Notes: generated by a model not told the origin, from the letters alone. A stretch of DNA of 37,342 bases from an uncultured bacterium (GCA_946643435.1 CAMPCD010000009.1:1-37342), one strand, 5' to 3'; shown: positions 7,677-16,003, counted from the first letter of the stretch. Translations and numbers: made by a program.

Positions 7677-9593
7677 TTATATCTTAAAATCATCTTCTAA
7701 TGAGAAGTCTACATTCTCATTAATCCATTCTTTTCTAGGTTCTACTGAATCACCCATTAAAACAGAAACTCTCTTTTCTGCAAGTAATGCATCATTTATA
7801 TTAACTTTAATTAAGTTTCTAGTTTTAGGATCCATAGTAGTTACTCTTAATGGTTCAGGATTCATCTCACCTAAACCTTTGTATCTTTGTACAGTATAGT
7901 TAGACTTACCTTGAATATATTCCTTATAATCTTCATTTGTATAGAAGTAATGGAATTCCTTATTAGGTAAAGTTACTTTAAATAAAGGAGGCATAGCTAT
8001 ATATAAATGTCCTTCTTCAATTAAAGGTTTCATAAATCTATAGAAGAATGTTAATAATAAACATTGAATATGACATCCATCATCATCGGCATCGGTCATG
8101 ATGATAACTTTATCATAGTTGATAGATTTACAATCAAAGTCTGAACCAACTCCACCACCAATACAATGGATAAGTGTATTTAATTCTTCATTCTTATAAG
8201 CATCTGCTAAGGAAGCTTTCTCAGTATTTAATACTTTACCTCTTAAAGGTAATACACCTTGATACTTTCTATCTCTTGCTTGTTTAGCAGAACCACCGGC
8301 AGAAGTACCCTCGACAATGAATAACTCATTTATCTTTGCATTCTTAGCTTGAGGTGGAGTTAACTTATCAGATAAAGAAGCTTGTTCTTTCTTTTTATTC
8401 TTACCTAGTCTTGCTTCATCTCTTGCTTTTCTTGCTGCTTCTCTAGCAACACGAGAACCCATCATCTTTTCAAGAACATTTGTTGCTTCAGCTTTATGTT
8501 CTTGAAGATAGAATTTTAAATTATCATAGATAATATCTTCTACTACTTTTTTAGCTTCAGGAGTTCCTAATTTACCTTTTGTTTGTCCTTCGAATTGTAA
8601 TAATTCTTCAGGTACTTGTAAGTTAATAATAGCAGTTAATCCTTCTCTTGTATCAGATCCTTCAAAGTTAGAATCTTTTGCTTTAAGGAAACCATTATCT
8701 CTTGCGTATTCATTAAATATCTTTGTTAATCCTGTCTTAAATCCTACTTCATGAGAACCACCATCTGGTGTCTTAACATTGTTAACAAATGATTCAATAG
8801 TTTCACTATAAGAATCAGTATATTGTAAAGCAATATCTACATTAATACCTGCTTTATTACCAGATACACTCATAATGTTAGATATTTCTTTTTTATCCTC
8901 GTTAATGTATTTAACGAATGCAGATAAACCATCTTCATAATGATATGTTTCTTTCTTAACTTCATCACCTGTTCTATCTTCTACATCTACAGTTAATCTT
9001 GGAAGTAAGAAAGCACTTTCTTGCATTCTTTCACATAATGTTGAATAACTAAAATTACAATTCTTAAATATATTATAATTTGGCATGAATGTTACTATTG
9101 TACCTGTATGTTTAGCAGTACCAACAGTCTTAAGTGGTTTATCTACTTCTCCACCATTCTTAAATTTAATCTCAGATATTTTACCATCAGTATAGATTAT
9201 TACATCCATCCAATCAGATAACGCATTAACAACAGATGCACCTACACCATGTAGACCACCTGATACTTTATAGTTACCTTCTTCAAACTTACCACCAGCA
9301 TGAAGAATAGTATAAACTACTTCAGGAGTAGATTTACCACTGGCATGTTTACCAATTGGAACACCACGTCCATTGTCGGCAACAGTTAATGATCCATCTT
9401 TATTCATAATGATTTTAATAGTATTACCATATCCATTGATAATTTCATCTATACCATTGTCTATAATTTCCCAAGCTAAATGATGAAGACCTTTTTTATC
9501 AGTTGAACCAATGTACATACCAGGTCTTTTTCTTACAGCTTCAAGTCCTTCAAGTATCTTAATTGAACTAGCATCATACTTTTTTGTTGCCAT
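7677..9593 (-). CDS. parE: DNA topoisomerase IV subunit B
   Basis: ATPase subunit of the type IIA topoisomerase that unlinks replicated chromosomes. The GHKL ATP site shows EIIDNGIDE (42-50), DNGRGVP (73-79) and the LHGVGASVVNAL loop (114-125). The transducer part has QFEGQTKGKLGT (333-344). The TOPRIM part has Glu 428 and DADDDG (501-506). Several stretches (GLHHL, QTKGKLGT, VEPRKEWI) match ParE better than GyrB. The family motif EGDSAGG reads EGTSAGG, with Thr 430 (8306..8304) at the position altered in quinolone-resistant GyrB/ParE. No parC follows, which is unusual because the two are normally adjacent. Ribosome site AAGGTGAT; monocistronic. Confidence 0.92.
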   Translation of the reverse strand: MATKKYDASSIKILEGLEAVRKRPGMYIGSTDKKGLHHLAWEIIDNGIDEIINGYGNTIKIIMNKDGSLTVADNGRGVPIGKHASGKSTPEVVYTILHAGGKFEEGNYKVSGGLHGVGASVVNALSDWMDVIIYTDGKISEIKFKNGGEVDKPLKTVGTAKHTGTIVTFMPNYNIFKNCNFSYSTLCERMQESAFLLPRLTVDVEDRTGDEVKKETYHYEDGLSAFVKYINEDKKEISNIMSVSGNKAGINVDIALQYTDSYSETIESFVNNVKTPDGGSHEVGFKTGLTKIFNEYARDNGFLKAKDSNFEGSDTREGLTAIINLQVPEELLQFEGQTKGKLGTPEAKKVVEDIIYDNLKFYLQEHKAEATNVLEKMMGSRVAREAARKARDEARLGKNKKKEQASLSDKLTPPQAKNAKINELFIVEGTSAGGSAKQARDRKYQGVLPLRGKVLNTEKASLADAYKNEELNTLIHCIGGGVGSDFDCKSINYDKVIIMTDADDDGCHIQCLLLTFFYRFMKPLIEEGHLYIAMPPLFKVTLPNKEFHYFYTNEDYKEYIQGKSNYTVQRYKGLGEMNPEPLRVTTMDPKTRNLIKVNINDALLAEKRVSVLMGDSVEPRKEWINENVDFSLEDDFKI

Positions 9594-9609
9594 ACTATCA
9601 CCTTACTAA

Positions 9610-9639
9610 AATATATCATATTTTACGTGCTTTTTACAA
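9610..9639 (-). promoter_or_regulatory. Probable promoter of parE
   Basis: Minus strand TTGTAA, 18-base spacer, TATATT, ending 16 bases before the ATG. It lies downstream of the terminator of the preceding gene. Confidence 0.45.
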
Positions 9640-9660
9640 TTAAAATCGTCATATTTTCGT

Positions 9661-9685
9661 AAAATAAAAGAGTCTAATTGACTCT
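9661..9685 (-). terminator. Rho-independent terminator of the 65-residue protein gene
   Basis: Stem AGAGTC/GACTCT with a TAATT-type loop followed by TTTATTTT on the minus strand. It overlaps the stop codon at 9684. Confidence 0.75.
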
Positions 9686-9881
9686 AAAATTTAATTCTAT
9701 TATTTACATTTACTACAGATGATAAATGTAAGAATTCTTGAGCTGATGGTAATGAATAATTTTCAACACCATCTTTATAGTTAATTTTTAAGAATCCTAC
9801 ACTCTTATCATTACGTACTAAAACTTGAAATAATGAATTATTATAACTTATCTTGTAAGTCTTTCTATAAATATTTTTCAT
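9684..9881 (-). CDS. Small hypothetical protein, 65 residues
   Basis: I do not recognise it. It starts MKNIYRKTYK, is basic, and alternates hydrophobic and polar residues in a way that suggests a small beta-rich fold. There is no signal peptide, helix-turn-helix or Cys pair. The ATG at 9881 is chosen over an in-frame TTG at 9890 because GGGG lies about ten bases before the ATG and almost touches the TTG. It has a near-consensus promoter, a leader made almost entirely of a 10-base-stem hairpin, and its own terminator. It is therefore expressed on its own, and probably strongly, which argues that it is a real gene. Confidence 0.7.
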   Translation of the reverse strand: MKNIYRKTYKISYNNSLFQVLVRNDKSVGFLKINYKDGVENYSLPSAQEFLHLSSVVNVNNRIKF

Positions 9882-9905
9882 ACCAATCAAACCCCTTTGA
9901 TTGGT
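9882..9905 (-). promoter_or_regulatory. Perfect 10-bp inverted repeat forming the 5' leader, with ribosome site in the loop
   Basis: ACCAATCAAA - 4-base loop - TTTGATTGGT, with the last base adjacent to the ATG. On the minus strand the loop is GGGG, the core of the ribosome site. The predicted transcription start is at about 9904, so the mRNA would begin with this hairpin. It could be an RNA switch, a 5' stabiliser, or a protein operator at +1. Confidence 0.65.
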
Positions 9906-9910
9906 TACAT

Positions 9911-9939
9911 ATTATATATTAATAATATGTTTTAGTCAA
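9911..9939 (-). promoter_or_regulatory. Near-consensus promoter of the 65-residue protein gene
   Basis: Minus strand TTGACT, 17-base spacer, TATAAT. One of the best promoters in the window by consensus match. Confidence 0.8.
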
Positions 9940-9964
9940 AAATAAAAGCATACATTTGTATGCT
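9940..9964 (-). terminator. Rho-independent terminator of the 260-residue protein gene
   Basis: Stem AGCATACA/TGTATGCT followed by TTTATTTTT on the minus strand; the stop codon of the gene is at its 5' edge. Confidence 0.75.
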
Positions 9965-10745
9965 ATTTATCTCTAAATACTAATTTAGTTAATTTATTAT
10001 TTTCATATGTTATTTCTAATTTAGAATAAATTAGATCTACAGGATAATCATAAGTTGATATATCACTATACTTATTATACTCTTCAATTGTATTATAAAT
10101 AACAATATCACATTCTATAGTATTATCTTTAATATTAACAGCTTTAATATCCATATAAGATGAATCTTTATAATCATCATTAATAGTAGTTATTATATTA
10201 TTGCCTTCTATAATAGGTTTATCTATTGGATATATATTTCTATCAAAGTCTGTTAACTTATTATAATCAAACAATTCTCCATATAAAGAATTATAATAAT
10301 TATTTAAATTATCTAAAGATATACTTATGGTATTACCATCTATATCTTTATAAACATTATCTTTAGATAACATATATAAAGCAAATGAATACTTAAAGTT
10401 ATCATCTTTTAACATATTTGTATTATATTTAACATTTGTTAAGAAGTTAGGTTCTTCTTTATTTACTACTAATGCAGCTAATAATGGTTCTACATAAACT
10501 TTAAATTGTTGATTATAGTTTTTTCTTGTTTCATTATCTAAATTAGATGTTGTAGTAGTATATTTACTTAAATCTATAGTTGTAGATGAAGTTGTAAGTA
10601 CTATTTCTTTATTTGTAGGTGTGCTTGTTTTAGTTTGTTTAGGTACACTTATTCTAATAAAATAGAATGCTAAAAAACCTGATATTGCTGCAAATATCAA
10701 GAATATAGAAATAATAAGTACAGCACTAGATCTATCTCCTGCCAT
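9963..10745 (-). CDS. Hypothetical membrane-anchored protein, 260 residues
   Basis: One N-terminal membrane helix (about residues 8-30 in SSAVLIISIFLIFAAISGF) precedes a Thr/Ser-rich linker and a soluble domain of about 190 residues rich in Asn, Asp and Tyr. Predicted topology is inside-out with the domain outside the membrane. I see no catalytic motif and do not recognise the family. The ATG at 10745 is preferred over the GTG at 10754, because that GTG overlaps the ribosome site AGGTG. It lies between two terminators and is probably transcribed alone. The 148-residue protein upstream has a similar N-terminal anchor, but the soluble parts show no evident similarity. Confidence 0.75.
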   Translation of the reverse strand: MAGDRSSAVLIISIFLIFAAISGFLAFYFIRISVPKQTKTSTPTNKEIVLTTSSTTIDLSKYTTTTSNLDNETRKNYNQQFKVYVEPLLAALVVNKEEPNFLTNVKYNTNMLKDDNFKYSFALYMLSKDNVYKDIDGNTISISLDNLNNYYNSLYGELFDYNKLTDFDRNIYPIDKPIIEGNNIITTINDDYKDSSYMDIKAVNIKDNTIECDIVIYNTIEEYNKYSDISTYDYPVDLIYSKLEITYENNKLTKLVFRDK

Positions 10746-10814
10746 ATCATTCACCTATTATAATTATAATATTTCATATTTGATATATAAATAGATTTGT
10801 TTTTTGTTTACACA

Positions 10815-10841
10815 ATAAAAAAAGATAGTATTCACTATCTT
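10815..10841 (-). terminator. Rho-independent terminator of the 148-residue protein gene
   Basis: Stem AAGATAGT/ACTATCTT with a GAAT loop and seven T on the minus strand. The stop codon lies within the hairpin. Confidence 0.85.
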
Positions 10842-11281
10842 ACTAAAGTACTTTGTAATTGTTTAAGAGCTTTTAAGAATTCTTCTTCTTTCTCATAACT
10901 CATACAAGTTAAACCTGTTCTATTATTAGATACATGTAATTCACCTTTAAATTCATGATCTACATCTATCTTCTTAACACTTATATCATCATCTTCATGT
11001 GTATATGATACATCATAATTAATTTTATTATTATTCATTTGACTAACTAATTCATCATAAGAAATAATAGCATTATCTTCTTGTTCTTGTTCGTATGAAG
11101 TTAATCTTATATTTACAGGTTTATAATCTCTTTCAATATTCTTTGTTATTTTTTCTAAATCAAATCTTTCTTTTGTATCTTTCATCGTCTTGTTCTCCTT
11201 CTTATTTATATATATTAATTCAAGTGTTGTAACAATAATTAATGCTAATATAACTAATATAAATAATAGATCCCTATCCAT
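10835..11281 (-). CDS. Hypothetical single-pass membrane protein, 148 residues
   Basis: An N-terminal helix (about 5-25, LLFILVILALIIVTTLELIY) is followed at once by a Lys-rich stretch, which predicts a cytoplasmic C-terminal domain. That domain is strongly charged (many Glu, Asp, Lys), with a short conserved-looking middle part near ISYDELVSQ. The shape resembles small membrane-tethered adaptor proteins of Bacillota, but I cannot assign a family. The ATG at 11281 has AAAGTGAT upstream. It has a probable promoter and a terminator, so it seems to be a single-gene unit after the CPBP pair. Confidence 0.75.
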   Translation of the reverse strand: MDRDLLFILVILALIIVTTLELIYINKKENKTMKDTKERFDLEKITKNIERDYKPVNIRLTSYEQEQEDNAIISYDELVSQMNNNKINYDVSYTHEDDDISVKKIDVDHEFKGELHVSNNRTGLTCMSYEKEEEFLKALKQLQSTLVR

Positions 11282-11307
11282 ATAATCACTTTCTTTTTTA
11301 ACTCTCT

Positions 11308-11336
11308 ATTATAAAGTAATTAACCAATTAAGTAAA
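11308..11336 (-). promoter_or_regulatory. Probable promoter of the 148-residue protein gene
   Basis: Minus strand TTTACT, 17-base spacer, TATAAT. The -35 box lies inside the end of the upstream CPBP gene, which shows no terminator of its own, so read-through is also possible. Confidence 0.45.
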
Positions 11337-12195
11337 TAATAATATAAGAGAATAAATTATTGATCATATGAGTACCAATATTTAAGTATATATTATTGTA
11401 TTTTTGAAATATATAAGCTAAGAATAAGCCCACAGATACATACAATACTCCGCTTATTAATTCAGAAATTTCTATACTTGTTATAGCCATTAATAAATTA
11501 CCAGTTATAAATTGTAGAGATAATAAATAAACTACAAACATAACTACAAAAGTTAAGATTGATAACTTAACCTTTTTATTCTTCTTTAATTCTGATTCGT
11601 ATATTTTATCAATTAATAGTCCTGTTACTAAAATAAGTATTACTGCAACATTATATTTTAATACATGAACTAATCCAAAAGATAATCCACTTACAATTAC
11701 GAACACCCTTTTATTCTTTATAATTCTTCTAATTGCTCCTCTAAATAGTAGTTCTTCAACAACAGGTGCACATATTACACTAGTTATCAACATCCACAAA
11801 GGTGAAACATTGATGATTTCTTCTAATGCAGCTTGATTAGCAGAAGTTGCATCTATTCCAAGACTAGTGCTTATTATCCCCACGATAAATGCTCCAAGTA
11901 TTTTTACTACAAAGAAGCCAACAGTAGCTTTAACCAATGAACTGATAAAGTATCCTGTCTTTTCATTGCTATCCTTACCTTCTAATACTTTATATTCTTT
12001 AAATATATCTATACTATAGATAATAAAGAATACAAAATAGAATAAATCAAATATAATATTTAGCCATGCTAGTTGCTCTAAATTACTACTGTCAAAGTGT
12101 AATTTAAATACATAATTACCAATTAGAATAACTAATGTCGGTAAATATAAATATAGCAAGAATGACGTTAATGTCTTACTTACATCTTTTTTCAT
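11320..12195 (-). CDS. CPBP family intramembrane metalloprotease
   Basis: A 291-residue protein with about eight membrane helices. It has the family's motifs: EELLFRG with Glu 147, Glu 148 and Arg 152; FGLVH with His 177; and a late HMINN with His 276 and Asn 280. CPBP (CaaX protease/bacteriocin-processing) members cleave peptides within the membrane; roles include bacteriocin immunity and maturation. Helix 6 follows the catalytic region with the order usual in the family. Its ATG overlaps the stop codon of the upstream CPBP-like gene (ATGA), so the two are translationally coupled and probably act together. The substrate is unknown; no bacteriocin precursor is seen nearby. Confidence 0.85.
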   Translation of the reverse strand: MKKDVSKTLTSFLLYLYLPTLVILIGNYVFKLHFDSSNLEQLAWLNIIFDLFYFVFFIIYSIDIFKEYKVLEGKDSNEKTGYFISSLVKATVGFFVVKILGAFIVGIISTSLGIDATSANQAALEEIINVSPLWMLITSVICAPVVEELLFRGAIRRIIKNKRVFVIVSGLSFGLVHVLKYNVAVILILVTGLLIDKIYESELKKNKKVKLSILTFVVMFVVYLLSLQFITGNLLMAITSIEISELISGVLYVSVGLFLAYIFQKYNNIYLNIGTHMINNLFSYIIIYLIG

Positions 12196-12863
12196 GGTAA
12201 GTACCTCAATATTTGATATCCTAAGCCTTTAAATAATATGTATGATATAAATACCATCCAAATATTATTTGTAGTCTTATAAAGATAAGTTAATAGCATG
12301 ATGATAATTGATGGAATTAATACAATAAAGAAACTACATTCTAATGAACAATTATAATTCATAATATGAATAACTCCGTATAATATACCAGATACTACTG
12401 AAGCAGCAGTTTTGTTCTTAATTATATTTGATACTCCAAGTACATATATAACTGTAACAATAAACGGTATAAATACTAGGTCTATTGCCATAGGATAAAT
12501 ATCATTCAATTCAAATGATTTTCCAAAGTAATTAGTAAATCCATATTCTACTGAGTGGAATGTTGATATTACTTTAACTAATAAGTAATCAGCTATAACC
12601 AACACTACAAATGTTCCTAGAGAAAATATAATACTCATTATAAGTGATTTATTATATTTATTCTTAGAACTATGAATGTTATCACGGTAGATTAAGAATA
12701 ACAATAAGCATATAATTGGATACCTTAGACTTACAATAAAGTTAGCTAAGTCTCCTTTAATACCTACTAAACTAATAACATCATAGAAATAATGCTCTAG
12801 TAAATAGTAGATAGCAATGCTTATTACTAATTGTATTATTCCCTTTATATTCTCATTCTTCAT
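12192..12863 (-). CDS. CPBP-like membrane protein lacking the catalytic Glu pair
   Basis: A 223-residue protein with about six or seven membrane helices. The segment VSGILYGVIHIMNYN (157-171) closely matches VSGLSFGLVHVLKYN in the downstream CPBP protease, including the motif 2 His (166). The preceding block, where EExxxR should be, reads VTVIYVLGVSNIIKNK and has no Glu or Arg. The last His motif is also missing. It is therefore probably a pseudo-protease or partner of the next gene, with which it overlaps by four bases. The ATG at 12863 is chosen because GGTGAT precedes it and because the predicted transcription start (about 12875) is too close to the upstream ATG at 12875. Confidence 0.75.
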   Translation of the reverse strand: MKNENIKGIIQLVISIAIYYLLEHYFYDVISLVGIKGDLANFIVSLRYPIICLLLFLIYRDNIHSSKNKYNKSLIMSIIFSLGTFVVLVIADYLLVKVISTFHSVEYGFTNYFGKSFELNDIYPMAIDLVFIPFIVTVIYVLGVSNIIKNKTAASVVSGILYGVIHIMNYNCSLECSFFIVLIPSIIIMLLTYLYKTTNNIWMVFISYILFKGLGYQILRYLP

Positions 12864-12881
12864 GAGCATCACCATAATACC

Positions 12882-12910
12882 ATTATATATACGCTACATT
12901 TTCTTTACAA
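12882..12910 (-). promoter_or_regulatory. Promoter of the CPBP gene pair
   Basis: Minus strand TTGTAA, 17-base spacer, TATAAT; expected start near 12875. It fixes the translation start of the first gene at 12863. Confidence 0.7.
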
Positions 12911-12949
12911 TTTATAATTGTAAATTATTCGTTTATTGACATCTATTTT

Positions 12950-12986
12950 TACAAAATAAAAAGACTAGTAAATGTATACTAGTCTT
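12950..12986 (-). terminator. Rho-independent terminator of the alpha/beta hydrolase gene
   Basis: Stem AAGACTAGTA/TACTAGTCTT with a six-base loop, then TTTATTTTG on the minus strand. The stop codon is in the hairpin. Confidence 0.85.
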
Positions 12987-13890
12987 TTATAAAGTTACAA
13001 GTTATATCTAATAATTCTTTAGTTTCTTTAGTTTTATTAGATAATGTTTGGAATGCATGATAAGCATTCTTATATATGATTAATTTGCTTTCTATATTGT
13101 TTTCTATACACTTATTATAAAGAACATAAGAATCAGTAAATAATGTTTCATTATTATCTACTACAATCATTGTTTTAGGTAAATTATTTCTTACATGTAA
13201 CAATGGACTTGCATACATGTCTTTCTTCTTATATTTACCTAATATAACTTTTCTACATCCCTTTTTAACATTCTTACTAATTACCTTATCAGTCACTTCA
13301 TTCATATTCTTATATGTTTCAGATAAATCTGTTAAAGGTGAATATAGAACTAAACTCTTTAATGGTTTCTTCTTATCCTTATTAATCTTTAAAGCTAACG
13401 ATAAAGCAATACTTCCACCTGCAGATGTACCTATTAAAGATATATTAGAATCTGGATATTTAATACATATTAAATCATATATAGCTGATACATTTTCAAT
13501 AATATCATTAATCTTATTGTCTGGTCCTAAAGGATAATCAACGGATACTACCATTGATCCTGACTCTTCAGCCAAGTCTTTAGTAAAGTGTCTTGTATAT
13601 ACAGCATTACCTAAAACAAAACCACCACCATGGAAATAGATAATAATATCATTATTAAGTATTTTCTTAGGTGTAATAGTTTCAAATCTTAGTCCATTCT
13701 TTCTATACACTTTGATTTTAACATGTCTAGGAATCTTATATAGTTTAGCAGATACATCTACTATCTTTCTTATCTTTTTCCAATTAACCTTATCCATGTT
13801 TTCATCAAATGGAAACTTAGAAGCAACTAATTCTTCTCTCTTTTTTAGTTTAGCAATTTTTTTAGAACTTACTACTTTTACTTCAATCAT
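12979..13890 (-). CDS. Alpha/beta hydrolase of the hormone-sensitive lipase type (esterase)
   Basis: A 303-residue cytoplasmic enzyme expected to hydrolyse carboxylic esters or amides. It has the family's oxyanion motif HGGGF (87-91), the nucleophile elbow GTSAGG with Ser 156 (GDSAGG in most members), the probable acid Asp 253 in ETLFTD, and His 278 in AYHAF. The first 80 residues form the usual cap and are Lys-rich. The start ATG is one base after the stop of the preceding PLP-enzyme gene and has AGAGGAT as ribosome site lying over that stop, so the two genes form an operon with coupled translation. The natural substrate cannot be told. Confidence 0.88.
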   Translation of the reverse strand: MIEVKVVSSKKIAKLKKREELVASKFPFDENMDKVNWKKIRKIVDVSAKLYKIPRHVKIKVYRKNGLRFETITPKKILNNDIIIYFHGGGFVLGNAVYTRHFTKDLAEESGSMVVSVDYPLGPDNKINDIIENVSAIYDLICIKYPDSNISLIGTSAGGSIALSLALKINKDKKKPLKSLVLYSPLTDLSETYKNMNEVTDKVISKNVKKGCRKVILGKYKKKDMYASPLLHVRNNLPKTMIVVDNNETLFTDSYVLYNKCIENNIESKLIIYKNAYHAFQTLSNKTKETKELLDITCNFIKD

Positions 13891-13891
13891 A

Positions 13892-15124
13892 TTATCCTCT
13901 TAATTTTAATATTGCTTTAATTAATCCTAACTTACCATATGTGTATGTTAAAGAACCTTGTTGATATGCAATATATGGAGGTCTAATAGGTCCATCACAA
14001 GATAGTTCAATAGAAGAACCTTGAGTAAAGCATCCAGCTGCCATGATTACTTGATCAGTATAACCAGGCATATCCCATGGAATTGGAGTTGCATGAGCAT
14101 CTACTGGTGAACCACTTTGAATACCTTGTACATATTTAATTAATAAATCAGGATCATTAAATATTATATTTTGTACTATATCTGGTCTTGGATCATTATA
14201 CTTAGGAGATACATTATAACCTAATTCTTCTAATACACATGCTGTTAATACAGCAGTCTTTAAAGAAGAAGCTACAACTGAAGGAGCTAAGAATAATCCT
14301 TGATAAAATTGTTTATTAATACCTAATGTAGGTCCTACTTCTTTTCCTTCTCCAGGTAAAGTTAAACTTTCACCTACTAGTTCAATTAAATCATGTCTTC
14401 CTACTACATAAGCTCCATTAGGTGCTATACCTCCACCTAAATTCTTTATTAAAGATCCAACAACTACATCACATCCTACTTCAATAGGGTTCTTTTCTTC
14501 AGTAAATTCACAGTAACAATTATCTACCATGATAATAATATCTTTATTAATAGATTTAATTAATTCAACTACTTTTTCAACTTTATCTATAGTTAAAGAT
14601 AATCTTGTAGAATATCCTTTACTTCTTTGGATAGCCATAACTTTAACTTTATTATTCTTAATATAATCTTCAATAGCTTTATAGTTAAAATCATCATCAA
14701 TTAAATCTATTTCATCATATTCTACACCAAATGATTTTAATGAAGAATTATTATCTTTAATACCTATTACTTCATGTAATGTATCATATGGAGTACCACT
14801 TATATAAACTAGTTTATCTGATGGTCTTAATAAAGCAAAGAATGTCTTAGCTAAAGCATGAGAACCAGATATAAATTGATTTCTTACAATGGCATCTTCT
14901 GCTCCAAATAAATCTTTATATATTGATTCTAAAGTATCTCTACCTAAATCATTATAACCATATCCAGTAGTTGTTGAAAAACAGGCTTCAGATACTTTAT
15001 TATCTTGGAAGGCATTTAATACTTTATTGGAATACATGAATTCTAATTCATCTATTTTTTTAAACTCATCCTTACATTTATCTTCACATTTATTTACTAA
15101 TTCTATAATTTGTTGTTCATTCAT
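13892..15124 (-). CDS. Methionine gamma-lyase family PLP protein (PF06838, YnbB-like)
   Basis: A 410-residue fold type I PLP enzyme. Visible landmarks are the start TTTGYGYNDLGRD (51-63), the cofactor-side IMVDNCYCEF (198-207) and the Schiff-base Lys 227 in GSLIKNLGGG (223-232), plus a C-terminal block with WDMPGYTDQV. This matches the family historically called aluminium-resistance protein or methionine gamma-lyase-like and found beside glnR-glnA in Bacillus; its reaction is not well defined, probably a C-S lyase. Here it stands before an esterase gene, with no glnR-glnA in view. The ATG at 15124 is followed by a normal family N-terminus. Confidence 0.9.
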   Translation of the reverse strand: MNEQQIIELVNKCEDKCKDEFKKIDELEFMYSNKVLNAFQDNKVSEACFSTTTGYGYNDLGRDTLESIYKDLFGAEDAIVRNQFISGSHALAKTFFALLRPSDKLVYISGTPYDTLHEVIGIKDNNSSLKSFGVEYDEIDLIDDDFNYKAIEDYIKNNKVKVMAIQRSKGYSTRLSLTIDKVEKVVELIKSINKDIIIMVDNCYCEFTEEKNPIEVGCDVVVGSLIKNLGGGIAPNGAYVVGRHDLIELVGESLTLPGEGKEVGPTLGINKQFYQGLFLAPSVVASSLKTAVLTACVLEELGYNVSPKYNDPRPDIVQNIIFNDPDLLIKYVQGIQSGSPVDAHATPIPWDMPGYTDQVIMAAGCFTQGSSIELSCDGPIRPPYIAYQQGSLTYTYGKLGLIKAILKLRG

Positions 15125-15148
15125 ATAAACATCTCATTTCCATCAACT

Positions 15149-15177
15149 ATTATACAATAAAAAAGTATCTTAAACAA
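15149..15177 (-). promoter_or_regulatory. Probable promoter of the PLP enzyme-esterase operon
   Basis: Minus strand TTGTTT, 17-base spacer, TATAAT. The -35 box lies in the loop of the uppP terminator hairpin, so terminator and promoter share DNA. Confidence 0.5.
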
Positions 15178-15184
15178 AGATACT
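15155..15184 (-). terminator. Rho-independent terminator of uppP
   Basis: Stem AGTATCTT/AAGATACT with a TGTTT loop, then TTTTTTATT on the minus strand. The uppP stop codon is in the loop region. Confidence 0.85.
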
Positions 15185-16003
15185 CTTATATATAAAGTAT
15201 AATAGTACTACTACACCTAATCCTATACGATAGTAACCAAATACTTTAAAGTCATTTTTCTTAATATATGCTAAGAAGTATTTAATTATAAAGAAACTAA
15301 CTATAAATGCTGTTAAACAAGAAACAATTAATACAGTTAATTCTGTTGTAGTAAATACTAATCCTACATTCTTAATATACTTAAGTACTTTTAATAAAGA
15401 AGCACCACCCATAACTGGAATAGCAAGTAAGAATGTAAAATCAGCTATAGTTTTTCTATCAAATCCTGATAATAAACCACCTAAGATAGTTGCACCTGAT
15501 CTTGAAGTACCTGGTATTAAAGATAATACTTGATAAGTTCCTACAGCAAATGCTTGAGAATATGTAACATCTTCTAATTTCTTAGTTTGTTTAGTACCTA
15601 TATTCTTATTTTCAAATATGATAAATATAATACCATATAGAATAAGCATTGCAGCTACAACTATAGAATTAAATAAATATTTATCTATAATATCATTAAA
15701 TAATACTCCTAATACTCCAGCAGGAATACAAGCGATTATTATCTTACCCCATAGATTAAATGTTTTCTTATTATGTTTCTTATCCTTATTAAAATCAAAT
15801 AAAGTTCTAAAATATAATATGAATACAGCTAATATAGCAGCTAATTGAATAACTACTTCATATAATTCATAAAAATCACTAGATACATTAAGTTTTAATA
15901 AATCATTTAATATTAGCATATGTCCAGTTGATGATACTGGCATCCATTCAGTAATACCTTCAACAACCCCGAATATAAAAGCTTTTATTCCTTCAATTAA
16001 CAT
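15170..16003 (-). CDS. uppP: Undecaprenyl-diphosphatase
   Basis: Integral membrane phosphatase (BacA family) that turns undecaprenyl diphosphate into the monophosphate carrier used for peptidoglycan and surface polysaccharides; it also gives bacitracin tolerance. At 277 residues it has the usual length. The signature EGITEWMPVSSTGH lies at 15-28 and PGTSRSGAT at 164-172, both forming the active site, with about eight membrane helices. The ATG has AGGTGAT upstream and lies eight bases after the stop of the fused ligase-glycosyltransferase gene. This placement suggests recycling of the lipid carrier released by that enzyme's polymer transfer. Confidence 0.95.
   Translation of the reverse strand: MLIEGIKAFIFGVVEGITEWMPVSSTGHMLILNDLLKLNVSSDFYELYEVVIQLAAILAVFILYFRTLFDFNKDKKHNKKTFNLWGKIIIACIPAGVLGVLFNDIIDKYLFNSIVVAAMLILYGIIFIIFENKNIGTKQTKKLEDVTYSQAFAVGTYQVLSLIPGTSRSGATILGGLLSGFDRKTIADFTFLLAIPVMGGASLLKVLKYIKNVGLVFTTTELTVLIVSCLTAFIVSFFIIKYFLAYIKKNDFKVFGYYRIGLGVVVLLYFIYKSIFV

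Noticed and set aside
7654-7899. Plus-strand frame of 81 codons beside the small-RNA region
   Set aside because: It runs antisense to the conserved end of parE, and starts in the parE terminator hairpin with no ribosome site or promoter leading into it.
12180-12200. Mycoplasma-like UGA=Trp code that would fuse the two CPBP genes and also the radical SAM and poly-Asn genes
   Set aside because: Trp codons in conserved places (LeuRS, GH31) are TGG. The UGA codons at these junctions fall exactly at ATGA overlaps, normal for coupled genes.
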